A stretch of 64,000 nt of DNA from Plicaturopsis crispa FD-325 SS-3 (taxonomy: Eukaryota; Basidiomycota; Agaricomycetes; Amylocorticiales; Amylocorticiaceae), in assembly GCA_000827205.1 (NCBI GenBank), contig KN832554.1, positions 799,263-863,262 of the forward strand, given 5' to 3'. The position numbers were made by a program, and so were the translations under genes. The notes beneath the pieces were generated by a model that saw nothing but the letters and a program-made list of their open reading frames with translations, searched no databases and was not told the DNA's origin. Of this stretch, positions 23,001 through 35,442 are shown in pieces (within the stretch, counting starts at the first letter, position 1; the number at the start of each line of letters is the position of its first letter).

Positions 23001-26000
23001 TGCACTCGACGGATGGGTTGAGCAAAGCCATGATTGGTGAATATCTCGGTGAAGGGTACGCAGCTCTACGTGCTTCTGATATCTCTTTAAGAATTGCTAA
23101 TACGTTCTGATTATTAGCGACGACCGGAACGTGGCGATCATGCATGCTTTCGTCGACCAGATAGACTTCAAGAATTTGCCTTTCGTCGAGGCTTTACGGA
23201 CGTTCCTACAATCATTCCGTCTACCTGGAGAATCCCAGAAGATTGATAGATACATGCTGAAATTCGCCGAACGATATATTGCCTGCAACACACAGACGCC
23301 TTTTGCTAATGCTGGTAGGTGTTGAAGTATAACTCGTCTCACCATGGAGTTGAATAATGCTCTTGCAGACACCGCCTATGTCCTTTCTTACTCTACAGTA
23401 ATGCTCAATACCGACGCCCACAGCCCTCAAGTCAAGGTCCGCATGACCAAAAACGATTTCATCAAGAACAATCGGGGCATAAATGACGGTGCAGACCTTC
23501 CCGAGGAATTCTTGCTGTCAATATTCGATTCGATTACCTCCAATGAAATCCGGATGAAGGACGAGATCGATGCTGCGGTCCCCGTTGTGACTCCCGGACC
23601 GGGTTTGGCCAATGCTCTGGCAAACGTCGGCCGCGATCTACAGAAGGAAGCCTACGTTATGCAGTCCAACGGAATGGCGAACAGAACAGAGGTGAGCCCC
23701 AGTTTACTCGTTGGAACGTACGGTCCTTGACTTCAAGTCTGCAGGCACTTTTCAAAACCATGATGCGCTCGCAGCGGAAGGGTTCGAAGTCAGGCGATCA
23801 ATTTTTCAGCGCCTCTCACTTCATTCACGTCAAACCGATGTTCGAGGTGGCATGGATTCCTTTCCTCGCCGGGTTATCTGGTCCTCTGCAAGACACGGAC
23901 GACCTAGAAATCGTCGAACTCTGCCTGGATGGTTTCCGAAACGCCATACGAATCGTTTGCTTCTTCGATCTCGAACTCGAACGTAACGCGTTTGTCACGA
24001 CACTAGCGAAGTTCACTTTCCTGAACAACCTGGGCGAGATGAAGACGAAGAACATGGAGGCCATCAAAACCCTTCTGGATGTGGCCGTTACCGAGGGGAA
24101 CAATCTCAAGGCTTCTTGGCATGAAGTTCTGACATGCGTCAGCCAACTTGAGCACATGCAGCTCATTAGCAGTGGTGTCGGCGTTCCCGAGAAAAAAGGG
24201 TACGTTAGGTCCTGACAGAGGTGCAAAGCGACGCAGCTGAACACGTCTTCATAGCCGGCAGCGCAAGCTTCCCACAGAGGAATTGGCGAATGAGAGTCGA
24301 TCTACCCACATCACGGTGTCCGCTGACATGGTGTTCTCTTTGAGCCACTATTTATCTGGGGTACCGTTTTTGCTTGCAATATGTTTACCACAAATTTACT
24401 AAATTTTGCCCGACAGACTGCTATCGTGGACTTCGTTCAAGCTCTGAGCGACGTTTCGTGGGAGGAAATACAATCTTCCGGGCTCTCTCAACACCCTCGG
24501 CTCTTCAGTTTACAAAAACTGGTCGAGATCTCGTACTACAACATGAACCGAATTCGTTTGGAGTGGTCGAATATGTGGGATATTTTGGGTGAACATTTCA
24601 ACCAGGTATGCTCACACCGCATTCGACTGGCGAAAGTGCCACCTAACCGAGCAACAGGTCTGTTGTCACAACAACCCGCATGTTGGTTTCTTTGCGCTAG
24701 ACTCCCTCCGCCAACTTGCTATGCGTTTCCTTGAAAAGGAGGAGTTACCGCATTTCAAATTCCAGAAAGACTTTTTGAAACCCTTCGAATACACCATGAT
24801 TCACAACCAGAATCCTGACGTGCGCGACATGGTATGATCGTTTCCGTTGTCATATGTGTTCGAACATTGACCTTTGATTTCAGGTATTGCAATGTCTCCA
24901 ACAAATGATTCAAGCTCGAGTGCAGAACATGCGCTCGGGCTGGCGGACAATGCTGGGTGTCTTCTCTGCTGCCTCCAAAGTTCTGACAGGTCTGTTTTCC
25001 TTGCCACGCCTTACTCTTGTGTCGGTCAACTCATTATCCACATAGAACGCGTCGCAAGTTCAGCATTCGAGATTGTCACTCGAGTCAACACCGATCATTT
25101 TGCGGCCATAGTCCGCTATGGTGCATTTGCTGACTTGACGGTGTGCATCACCGAGTTTTGTAAAGTCAGCAAGTACCAAAAGATCAGCCTTCTCGCTATA
25201 GCAATGCTGCGTGGCGTCATACCGGTGATGCTCAGCTGTCCCGAATGCTCGCTGTCTTCAGACGCAACGCCACCAGCGTCTCCGACGGAGGACAACATGA
25301 TCAAGTACTGGTTCCCTGTACTCTTTGGCTTCTACGATATCATCATGAACGGCGAAGATCTGGAAGTCCGTCGTCTGTTAGTCGTTCAATCTTGGTCAAC
25401 TACCATGTCCCTGATCTCTTTTGTTTTACAGTGCACTTGATTCTCTGTTCTCTACGCTCAAGACGTACGGAGCTACTTACCCCGTCGAATTCTGGGATAC
25501 CGTTTGCCAGGAGCTGCTTTTCCCGATTTTTGCTGTCTTGAAGTCAAGTCAAGATCTCTCGCGTTTCAGCACACAGGAGGACATGAGTGTCTGGCTTTCT
25601 ACGACCATGATCCAAGCACTCCGGGACCTTATCGACCTGTACACCTTCTTCTTCGACATCTTGGAGCGTTTCCTGGACGGGCTCCTAGATCTTCTATGCG
25701 TTTGCATATGTCAAGGTATGTCGCGCTGCCATTTTCGAGTCAAGATTCCCAACCCATTTCTCGACAGAAAATGACACACTGGCCCGCATCGGCACATCAT
25801 GTCTCCAACAACTCTTGGAGAACAATGTCGCCAAACTTAGCGATGCCCGGTGGGAGCGAGTAGCAACGACCTTCGTGAAACTCTTCAGGACCACTACGCC
25901 GCATCAGCTTTTCGACGACGGTCTACGCTTAGAACTTGATGGAAACTCCACGCCAGATCTCTCTGAGCAAGCAGGTCAGCACTCGAGACTGAATTTTTAC

Positions 26001-26889
26001 AACGCGTCTAACATCGTGCTTCGATTTTAGACGGCAATGGTCAGGCCATATTACCAGCACCACTGTCCCCAAGTGGTGAAAAGCCTGATCAGACGTCGCT
26101 CGGCGACCGTCGTCGTATTTTCAAGCAAATCATCGTCAAATGTGTTCTGCAGCTTTTGCTGATAGAAACAACGAATGACCTGCTGCGCAACAATGAAGTC
26201 TACTCGACGATACCTCCGGAACAGCTATTGCGTTTGATGGGTGTTCTCGATCACAGTTATCAATTTGCACGTCTGTTCAACGAAGACAAGGAGCTTCGTA
26301 CTGGCCTCTGGAAAGTCGGTGAGTACTTTTTTTCGCACTCAACCCTACCTACTCTAATCCATCTCTTCGCGAAAAGGGTTCATGAAACACCTGCCCAATC
26401 TGTTGAAACAAGAATCAAGCAGTGCTTCTACATTGGTCCATGTGCTCCTACAGATGTATTATGATCCTCGACCCGACCATCAGGCAGCGAGGCCACAGAT
26501 CGCTGAACGACTTTTACCGTGAGTTCTATAGGAATTTGCTTCATGCTTTTTTTCACCATTACCATCTTAGATTGGGACTTGGTGTCTTACAAGATTACAA
26601 TAAGCTGCGCGCTGACACGCAGTCCAAAAACATCGCAGCTTGGACTCCGGTAGTCGCTGAGATTTTAGACGGTTTCTGTCGGTTTGATGATAAAGCAGTG
26701 CGTGAATGCATTCTTCAATTCAACATTTCTTGCTAAACCGCTCTTCTGCAGTTCGTGAGGTATCTACCCGCAGTATACCCACTCGCGACGGACTTGCTTT
26801 CAAGGGATCTTGCACCGGAGATCAGGTTAGGTTTGAAAATGTATTTTGTGCGCGTAGGGTATTCGCAGGGCATTATGGAGTCCTCCTAG
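20068..26889 (+). CDS. SEC7: Sec7/BIG-family ARF guanine-nucleotide exchange factor
   Basis: A long, many-exon gene. It activates ARF GTPases at the trans-Golgi and drives vesicle budding. Order of regions: a disordered Ser/Pro/Glu-rich N-terminus (20068-20640), the DCB dimerisation domain (from about 20,670), an acidic Ser-rich linker (about 21,300-21,540), the HUS domain with the box [16 protein letters not shown] near 22,270, the catalytic Sec7 domain (about 22,830-23,570) and HDS repeats to the end. In the Sec7 domain the glutamic finger sits in [13 protein letters not shown], followed by [16 protein letters not shown]. The last exon is read through to TAG at 26887-26889 ([19 protein letters not shown]); a possible donor inside it was rejected because this tail resembles the family end. 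The start is the ATG of MADSDN. Junctions I followed keep frame. Confidence 0.92.
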
Positions 26890-27024
26890 CATTCATGTTC
26901 ACGTTTGTATTGTTTATTTCATCTCACACGCTAATTCCATAGTTAGGCAATTGATAATTCTGAATCGGAACTCCAGCAAGATGTGCGTGATATACATGTA
27001 CGGGTAGAGATATGGCTATAGACG

Positions 27025-30000
27025 TCAGTGATACCCGCCGTACCCTCCTTGGAACCCATTGCCTCCCTGGTATCCCCAGCCTGTGGGTTGAGCGGTGAGA
27101 GCTGGGCGTACGTGGAAGGTTAGTTGGGTTCAAGACGTCAAGTTTGTGGCACTTACGATTTGGCCGAAGAGCGTCGTACTTGTCTTGATTGGTAGCAATT
27201 CATGTTAGCGGAGTAAGAGGATGTTGTAGAGATGTAGACTCACTTGCGGGTTGGGGGTTTAGATTATCGTCTCCTCCAAATGTCCCTGACTTCATTTGAG
27301 CGAAGATATTATCGGGGGATGTATTATTGTTGTTCTGTACAGCCGATGGGAGTGGCGGAACAGGTGGCGGAGACGACATGCCATTGCCATAGGGCATTTG
27401 GCCGAATCCAGGATTGAAGCCTGTCGGATCTGAAAAGGGCGTTAATGGAGAGTTGTACTGATGAGGTAGGGGATGCGTACTGGGTTGTATGCCGCCGAAG
27501 CCGCCCTGGTTCTGGAACATGCTTCCCTGTCCGAAACCGCCATTTAGCATGCCAGTAGGTTGCGACATGAGGGGCCCGGATTGAGGGAACCCAGTGTTCT
27601 GGGGCATCATCGGTGACGGCCCTGGGAAGCCTGTGGGTTGAGAAGAAAGGAACGACGGTGGATTCGCGAAAGGAGAGACTGAGCTGCTGGGGCGTGTAGG
27701 TACGAAGTTGTTGAAGCCAGTAGTAGTGGGTATCAACGGCTGCAGCAAACTCTGGTTTGCAGGAACAGGCGCGAATGGACCGCGAGGACCATTGACGGGT
27801 GGCTGGTTCTGAGCCAGCTGACCGATGGGAGAAGGCGAATTGCCCATTCCCATGCCAGCTTGATATTGGGAAGGCGGCGCGGACATCGGCGGCGCAGATA
27901 CAGTGGCGGCGGGTGGCGACATGGCGGGGCTTCTTGTGCGCAGTTCGCTAAGCCTGCTCAGTTGGTCGAATATATCAGACTCCGTCGTCTTCGCCAATGA
28001 GCTGCCTGTTCTCTGTGGCTGCTGGGGTGGCGGTGCAGGAGCCGCCGCGGGTGTGGGCGGTGCAGGGGGCGCAGGTGTGGGTGTTGCAGGAGCAGGTGGT
28101 GCGGTGGGTGCGGTGGCAGGCGGCGAAGCAACAGTAGGTTTGGTGGAACTTGGCCTGTTTGTCCATGCATCGTCATCGAAACCACTTGGCACCGCGGAAC
28201 TCGTCCTAGAAGGAGGTTGCACTGGTGCAAGGGCTTCTGGACTGCCCACCTTTGGCGAGTCCGTGCGTTTGATTTGCGCGGGATCAATAGACGAAAGGTC
28301 AACATTTGACGGAGGGAGACTCTTGCTAGGCTGCGGTCGTCCGCGCCGCGGCTTGAGCGTGCCGTCGGGGGCGGCAAATAGTCCGACTTGTCTAGGCGGA
28401 CTGGCAGTGGACGCAGCCCTTGATTCGCCTTGAAGCTGTCTCGCGTACTCTTCGTCTCGCCGGAGCTGCTCCTGGACTGCTGCATCTTTGGGGGGCTGAG
28501 GCTTTCGCTGCGAGATAAGCTTGGTGACGCGGATGATGTCGCCTTCGCGAAGACCGAGCGAGCGCATTGTTGCATCCGTGATATCAGGTAGGATAGCCTC
28601 GTCAATCTTGTCTCGCTCGAAGGACGACGCATATCGTGTGCAGTCATCGACGTCGCACCCTGCAGAAAGGAAGAATTCAAACCAGTCGATGGTCGGCCGC
28701 TTCTTTTGCGGCGGCGGCGCGGTCTTGCTCCGAGCAGGGAGCGACTTTCGTCGATCGGCCAAGCTTTCGTCGTCGGAGCTGCCATTCGGTGTCGGCGTAG
28801 GTCGCTTGCTCGTGGCTTTTTCGACGTAGCGCATGTCTTCAGCGGACATCTTTTCAGACGGGACCTCGATGATGACTCCGTTGACTTTATGTAGTCTCAG
28901 TTTACCGTTGCTAAATCCGAGGAAAGCCGCTTCGACACGGAATTGACCCGTTCGATCATGCCACACGCGTGTTCGGTCTGGAGGAGGACCACCTGCAACG
29001 GTTGTGGTCAGTTTTGCTGCACGTTGGAGATGTAGCATGCGACACTGACGCTTACTATCAGCAGAAGCACGGCTGGACGTAGATGCCTCTCCGCTTGGTC
29101 TGGCAGACCTGTTGTAGAAGATAAGTAGGTCATAGAGATCCTGAAATGAGGAAACTTTCATACCGACTACGTTCTGCCTCTGCCTCTCCACGTCGCTTAC
29201 GGGCTTCAGCGTCAGCCTGCTCTTTCTCCTTCTGTTTTCGCTTGCGTTCTGATTCAGCGGCGGCAGCAGCAGCCTTTGCACGACGATCGGCTTCCAACTT
29301 CTTCTGCTCCTTTTCCTTCCGCTGCTTAGCGGCCTGCTCAGCCTGCTCTTTCGCCTGACGCTCGGCTTGGGCCTGTGCCTCAGCCTCTCGCTCAGCCTCC
29401 CCATCGTCTTCAGGCTCATCGGCTGTGGCGGACACAGCGGCAGAGTTCTCGGACCATTTTCCGGCTGCTGGCTATATGTCATATAGGCTCAGTGAATTGT
29501 CTAACGCAGAAATCATTGTGCATTACCTCAAGATATGAAGCTGGCACGACACCCTCCAGCCCATCCACGTTCCGGCATTTCCACCACTCATCACCATCAC
29601 GCTCAAGGACCACGAGGAGTTCGTTCTCCTTTACAGAAAGCTCGTCTTCGCCGTCGGCTGCGAAGTCATAAAGCGCGATAGCGGATTCACCACCACCATC
29701 GTGAGCCACGGATTCTTCTTCGGGGTCTGGTTCTGGCTCCTGCTCTGGCTCGGGTTCATCCTCGTCAGACGACGCCTCTCGCGGTGGTATGATAGCGGGC
29801 GAGGCCGGCGAGAAATGAACGGACGCGTTCTTCTTGAGCGACTTTGTAGAGGACGTCGGGGTGGGTTCGGGTTCGTCCTCTTCTTGAGCCGAGGTGGCTA
29901 TCTCCTTCGAAGAGTTGAGCTTGGAGATGATGGCATCTGCGTTGTCCTTCGAGCCAACATTGAAATGGAGGTTGATGGGTGCTGAGCCGCCAATATCGAT

Positions 30001-30979
30001 ATAGACGTGCTTATATTTCTCGACGTTAATGCTCTCGATGTCGGCGGTCTGCCATTTCTGGACGGGCGTCTTCGTGTGCGCCGGTGTAAGCTCGAGGGCA
30101 CGGAACGCGTAGCAGTGTAGTGCCCACCTTATCAGATTCACTCGCAAAGAACACGGCGCCGTTCCCGACGCCCAGCGTGCCCTTCTTCTTCTTCCCCTTC
30201 TTGTCTACCTCGGAGATCGCCCATGTCTTGACGTTGTCCGGCTTCTTGGCGTCCGCTTTGACTTTGGCAGACGCTACGCGGTCGGCAGGGTCTACATATG
30301 TGCTCACCGGTCGGACCGGCTGCGAAACGAATGAGTCGGATGGAAATGAGCGGGAGGATGCATATGCGTACCGAAGGCGGTATCACAATTGCAGGCGGAG
30401 ATACGGCTGCTGGAGGCTGGTCCGCTCCAGTGGACTGGTCAAGGTTAACAGGTGTGCGAGGCCGATGCCATTACCGACGTACCTCCTCAACATAGTTCCC
30501 CGGAACAAACCCGGCCTTTCCCCCTTCTGATTGACTTTGGACCAGCAGCCAGTCGTCCTCCTTGTCAAAAACATGTAGAATCTCGTCCTCCTTGACGGAC
30601 AGTTCTCCCGGCGCATTCGCCTCGTAGTCATATAGCGCTTTCACGACGGAGGTATGGTCGGCCTACGGTGGGCGATCAACACCAGGAACCGCAATGGCAA
30701 GACATGGGACAGACCGGCTCAACGTATGCAGCAGGCACCAGCCCAATTGGACTGTCGTCTTCTTGGGATTCGCCCTTTACCTTTACTTTCCACCAGCTGG
30801 TGCATGGACAGGTTAACTTCCGCAGGAGAGCAGTGGGCATGTACGACTAACTCATCGTCGACCCGCTCCAGCAGAAAGAGCAGCTGGTTCTCCTTGATGG
30901 CTATCTCATCCTCTGATTGCGGCTCGTAATCGTACGAGGCTTTCAATACGGCGAGATATTCGTCTGAGCCAGTAGCCAT
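27025..30979 (-). CDS. SLA1: SLA1-like endocytic actin adaptor
   Basis: Starts MATGSDEYLAVLKASYDYEP. Domains in order: SH3-1 (about 30,964-30,690), SH3-2 (about 30,660-30,480; ALYDYEANAPGELSVKEDE), a PH-like or linker region (about 30,310-29,900), SH3-3 (about 29,690-29,530; AIALYDFAADGEDELS), a highly charged Lys/Glu/Ala coiled coil (29,430-29,170), the SHD1 cargo-binding domain (RVWHDRTGQFRVEAAFLGF, near 28,950), the SAM-like SHD2 (IDWFEFFLSAGCDVDDC, near 28,680), a Pro-rich stretch, then a Gln/Gly-rich C-terminus with PTGF, NTGF and QPTG repeats that in yeast are Prk1/Ark1 phosphosites and bind Pan1/End3. It couples cargo and clathrin coats to Arp2/3-driven actin. A last short exon (LTAQPTGWGYQGG) ends at 27025. 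Confidence 0.93.
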
Positions 30980-32006
30980 CCGTTAGACAAGAAATCGACG
31001 CGTAGCACGGGCAGAGCAACACAGCAGGAGGTGGTAAAGTTCAGGAGCAGTTATGTGACGGCGTTCGGTGGCGCGCGCCATCTGTCACTTCTTCAATTAC
31101 ATCTTGTCTGCATCTTCAACGATCTTGGACTCTGCTTGGACTTCGTCGAGGCATTGCGAGGACGTCGATAGAAGAAGTGTATGCATATTCAGACAGGTAC
31201 AGAAACGGTATCTACAGTATATATCCCTTGCGGTCCCGTCACACCAAAGTTTGGCACTATTCGCGCGAACGTCGTGCACCGAGGCACATGAATGAGGTTC
31301 AGCAAGGGCCAGGTTGCTCAAACTGACATAGATATCCTCTGTGTTGTCCGTGCTTGCGGTTCTCGATATCGACGCAGGTCTGGATAGGTGTCTTGGATGC
31401 ATAGATTGATATATCGTATATCGTTGGAGCGCCGAGACCCGGCGATGAACATGTCGGGGCGTCATTGAAAATCCCAGAACGCCCCTCCTTGGGGTGTTGA
31501 CCGTGTCGATGTCGCCATGCACGGTCACCGATCAGCGAGGTCCTGGACTCTACTTAGTGCAGATACGAATAAGGGCGACAGACCTCTGCGAGTTCTTTCT
31601 AGGCGTGATTACTGGTAGACTCTGTCACTCTGCAACCTAGTCGTGGGCAAAAAATCGACGTGCAGGCCTCTCCGAGTCGTATTATCTACCATTTCTGCTC
31701 AATGGGGGGCGTTCAAAGTTCAGCTGCATATGCAAGTAGTTTGGTTGTATTGCGTACCTAGAATTCCCTGGCTTAGGTCGTGCGTCACTCGCATGATCCC
31801 CAAGCATATCTATCGTGACTAAAATGCCAAACGATGCTCGTTAGTGGACATGGCGGATGTCTGCGATTTTTTGTGGGGGTTGTGCATGGACGTTCGGGAT
31901 CTAGATCTGAAAAGAGATGCGCCACAGCTGTATAATTTTATCTCCTGCCTCCGTCTACTATCTGTAATTGCTATCGATTGCTTGACTGCCAAAGCATTGT
32001 ATCACT
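30980..32006. promoter_or_regulatory. Divergent intergenic region between SLA1 and eRF3 genes
   Basis: This 1-kb region carries both promoters. A 143-codon open frame at 31097-31528 (minus) shows no domain, is not flanked by convincing splice sites and is most likely chance. No repeat recognised. Confidence 0.45.
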
Positions 32007-34093
32007 ATGAGCAGACTTAACGCAGGCGCATTCGAGTTCGTTCCCGGAAAAGGTTTCGGTCTGCCCCCACAGGCCCCGCCGTCTGAGCCTTTGCCCCCGC
32101 CAGTAGAGCGTCCACCGCAGACGGAAGCTCCTCCACCTGCACCGACCATTTCCTTGAACATCGGCGGGTCTAAGCCTACTCCTGCGCCCACACCAGCCCC
32201 AGTTACGACACCTGCACCCGCCGATGAACCTGCTCCAGCGAAGCCGGCGTCCGTTGCTGCAGCTAAAGCTTCGTCGAAATCCTCCTCTCCTGCGCCTCCA
32301 TCCAAAACGTTCTCGACAGAGAAGTCAAAGACAAACATTTCTGCGGTCGCGCAGGAGGTTCACGCTGCCGCTGATGAAGCCGTTCTCGAAGATCTCTACG
32401 GAGATGGTGCGTTTTGTTATCCTACTATGCAGGACGCAGCTAATGATCTACGACCGTTGCAATAGTCAAAGAGCATCTGAACATCGTCTTCGTCGGTCAT
32501 GTCGATGCCGGGAAAAGTACGATGGGTGGAAACCTTCTGTACCTTTGCGGCATGGTAGATAAGCGAACGATGGAAAAATACGAGCGGGAGGCGAAGGAAG
32601 CAGGCCGGGAGAGCTGGTATCTGAGTTGGGCCCTTGATTCCACACCGCAGGAGCGACTGAAGGGGAAGACCGTCGAAGTCGGTCGCGCGTACTTCGAGAC
32701 GCCGTTCAGACGGTACACGATCCTTGATGCCCCAGGACACAAGACGTTCGTGCCCTCCATGATCACCGGCGCTGCTCAGGCAGATGTCGCGCTTCTTGTC
32801 ATTTCCGCCCGCAAGGGAGAATTCGAGACAGGCTTCGAGAAAGGTGGACAGACGCGCGAGCACATCATGCTGGTGAAGACGGCTGGCGTCTCCAAAGTGA
32901 TCATTGTCATCAACAAGATGGACGATCCGACCGTAGAGTGGTCGAAGGCCCGATATGAGGAAATCAAGGACAAGATTACGCCGTTCGTCAGGGCGGCAGG
33001 GTACAACCCGAAGTCGGACGTAACGTTCATTCCCGTTTCCGCTTATGCTGGTTCCAACCTGAAGGAGAAAGTGCCCAAAAGCGTTTGTTCTTGGTGGGAG
33101 TACGTCTACTTCACTTTCTCCATGCTGCGTCTTCTCTCTCTGACAAGTTGGTTTTTAGCGGTCCCTCACTTCTTGAGCACATGGACCACATGCCGATGGT
33201 TACACGGAAAATCAGCGCGCCATTCATGATGCCCATCTCCGAGAAATACAAAGACATGGGTACCATTGTCGTCGGAAAGGTCGAGTCTGGCCTCATGCGC
33301 AGGGGCGACAGCCTGCTTCTGATGCCCAACAGAGACGCTGTCGAGGTGGCTGCGATATACAACGAAATGGAAGACGAAGTCCAGCAAGCACTGTGTGGCG
33401 ACAATGTCCGCATCCGTTTGCGCGGGGTGGAGGATGAGGACATCAGTCCGGGTTTCGTGCTGACAAGCCCGTCGAAGCCTGTGCACGCCGTCCGTCAATT
33501 CGAGGCACAACTAGCGATTTTGGAGCACAAAAACATCATCTGTGCAGGGTACACAGCAGTAATGCACATCCACACGTTAGCGGAAGAGGTGACGTTACCG
33601 GTATGTGTCGTAGTGCATTAATGGTTGTGCACACACTGACGGTGTTCAACCCTAGGCTCTGCTTCACTACTACGACAAAGCGACGGGTCGGAAGTCGAGA
33701 AAGCCACCCCAGTTTGCAAAGAGAGGTCACTTTACCTGCGTCGTCTCCTCCTTGCTCGTGATCTCACCACGGTGAACAGGTCAAAAAATTGTGGCGCTCA
33801 TCGAAGCTTCAGCACCAGTCTGCGTCGAACGCTTCCGCGACTACCCACAACTCGGACGTTTCACCCTCCGAGACGAAGGTATGTTCATACCCCGTCACGA
33901 CGTCTCTATTTTCGCTGACTTGTTTATTCCAGGCCGTACGATAGCTATCGGGAGGGTACGTATAGGCGAGCTCATATCGATATAATCTACTAATTGGTCC
34001 TCCAATTTTCAGGTAACTCGACTCATCGAGGGCCCGCTCGAGGAGGTCGTGGATTCGTTCGGAAACATGACAGTCGCAGCACCACCAGCTTAA
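32007..34093 (+). CDS. SUP35: Eukaryotic release factor 3 (eRF3/Sup35 GTPase)
   Basis: Seven exons (32007-32406, 32466-33099, 33159-33600, 33656-33725, 33780-33878, 33933-33955, 34013-34093) give 582 residues. eRF3 is the GTPase that works with eRF1 in translation termination. The EF-Tu-like core shows G1 GHVDAGKST, G3 DAPGHKTF and G4 NKMD, then the two beta-barrel domains ending in a VTRLIEGPLEEVV strand. The N-terminus (about 130 residues) is Pro/Ala-rich. It begins with LNAGAFEFVPGKGF, which resembles a PAM2 motif for binding poly(A)-binding protein; no Gln/Asn-rich prion repeat is present. Exon 6 is only 23 bp. All junctions keep frame. Confidence 0.95.
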
Positions 34094-34303
34094 AGCGCTC
34101 CTTTATATCCTCATCATCATCCCTACAATGTACCTGTGATCAAATGAAGACCTCTCGTGTATCGATATACAGTGTTGATCCATACACCATAAGTACAAGC
34201 TACCATTGTCCAACATGCTAATGGCAAAAAACTCGAACAAGACCGTTTCGCAATGTACATTGCTATTTCTGGTGAGTGAGTCTCAGGCCCACAATAAGAG
34301 ACG

Positions 34304-34309
34304 AAAAAA
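34304..34309 (-). terminator. RNA polymerase III terminator of tRNA-Tyr
   Basis: A run of six T on the transcribed strand begins 9 nt after the tRNA end, the usual Pol III stop. Confidence 0.8.
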
Positions 34310-34317
34310 TAAACCGT

Positions 34318-34403
34318 TCTCAGCAGCCGGGATCGAACCAGCGACATCGGGATAACGAGTTAACCATTACAGTCCCGCGCTCTTCCAACTGAGCTATGCT
34401 GAG
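34318..34403 (-). tRNA. tRNA-Tyr (anticodon GTA) with a 13-nt intron
   Basis: The 86-nt gene folds as a full cloverleaf. The acceptor strands CTCAGCA and TGCTGAG pair perfectly, the D stem is GCTC/GAGC, and the anticodon stem CGGGA/TCCCG closes a loop with GTA at positions 34-36. The T arm is GCTGG-TTCGATC-CCGGC with one G-U pair, and the discriminator is A. A 13-nt intron (TGGTTAACTCGTT) lies after position 37, the usual place in eukaryotic tRNA-Tyr. A-box-like TAGCTCAGTTGG and B-box-like GGTTCGATCCC are present. Confidence 0.95.
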
Positions 34404-34622
34404 ATATCATAACATTCGACGGAGGGTATTATATTGGTCTGTGATTTTGCGTTCATTTCCGATGGATTTCACTCTCCGTGACGCCTCAAGGAAGCCTCAT
34501 GTTAGTGTTGCCGCCGAGGCGAGTTCAGATCGAGGTCAACTCGACCTCGCCTCGAAAATGACACAACTCGTGCAAACTCGCCTCGCCGAGTTGCACCTCG
34601 AGGTAACTCGCGAGGTGGCTGA

Positions 34623-35422
34623 TGGACTTCCATATCCAGTAATTTACTTTCCCACCACTCACCTCGAGCTCAGGATCTGCCGTGCTAGTCTTGTCCAAGT
34701 AGGTCCAAGTCCCTAGTTTCGACATCCCCCACCGCCTGTCTACCCGAACTCAATGCTACACGACGCGTACTATGCGACAACGTACCTGGGTCCACTGCTG
34801 GTGTACTGAGAGCGCTAGGGGTGAGGAATGTGACGAACGAGGTTACAGGTATGTGCGCCGTTGGGTTCCCCGACTAGTACACTCATGTCATTATGCTACG
34901 GTTTTCGGAGCCACCGACATGCGCACTCCGAGCTAGTAGTGCATCAAGGCCACCCCCGCACTCGCATGCGCCATGCTCCCCCACAAAAAACTCCGCAGTC
35001 GCGGTACGCGTCCATTCTTTGCGCGTCGAGCAGGAGGGCAAGCTTACGGAGTACAGTGCTGTTCTTTGTGCCTCCCTTGAGCAGGTACACCGTCCCGTTT
35101 GCGCCTTTCTGCCGTGTTTTCTCAGTAGGCGCGTGCGTGCGTGACCGCGGTGAGAGACACGAAGGGGTATCAGGGTTTGCAGCGGCGCGGGCGGCGGCGT
35201 GCATAGATACTATTGTATTATAGCAATCTGATTTTTAATACATGATTGTCACTGCCGTATCCCTTGACTTGAGAGCGATCGCTATAAACTATGCACTGAA
35301 ATTGTTAGGCCATGCAACACGATACTTGCAATTCCTGTGCTTTTGGCTAACGGAAATCGACGAACGTGATTGGCTGGGCAGTCGGACCGATGAACGTGGC
35401 ACCTCGCGAGGTGAACTCGACC
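34623..35422. repeat. 800-bp direct repeat, copy 1 (before the assembly gap)
   Basis: Matches 35443-36242 at a constant offset of 820 bases with only three differences that I could see (near 35276, 35288 and 35332). It ends exactly at the N run. Confidence 0.9.
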
Positions 35423-35442
35423 NNNNNNNNNNNNNNNNNNNN
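35423..35442. other. Assembly gap (20 N)
   Basis: A run of 20 undetermined bases. It sits exactly between the two 800-bp copies, so the true sequence here is unknown and may be shorter than shown. Confidence 0.99.

Noticed and set aside
26820-26942. Alternative last exon of SEC7 after a donor at AG gttagg
   Set aside because: Unspliced reading gives [19 protein letters not shown], like the family's end; the spliced versions give unrelated tails.
27903-28785. Long open frames overlapping the SLA1 gene (176 codons plus, 275 codons minus in another frame)
   Set aside because: They mirror the Pro/Ala/Gly-rich SLA1 coding frame, have low-complexity composition and no domain; GC-rich repetitive codons keep other frames open by chance.
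31097-31528. 143-codon minus-strand frame between SLA1 and eRF3
   Set aside because: No recognisable domain or homologous motif, and it lies where both promoters are expected.
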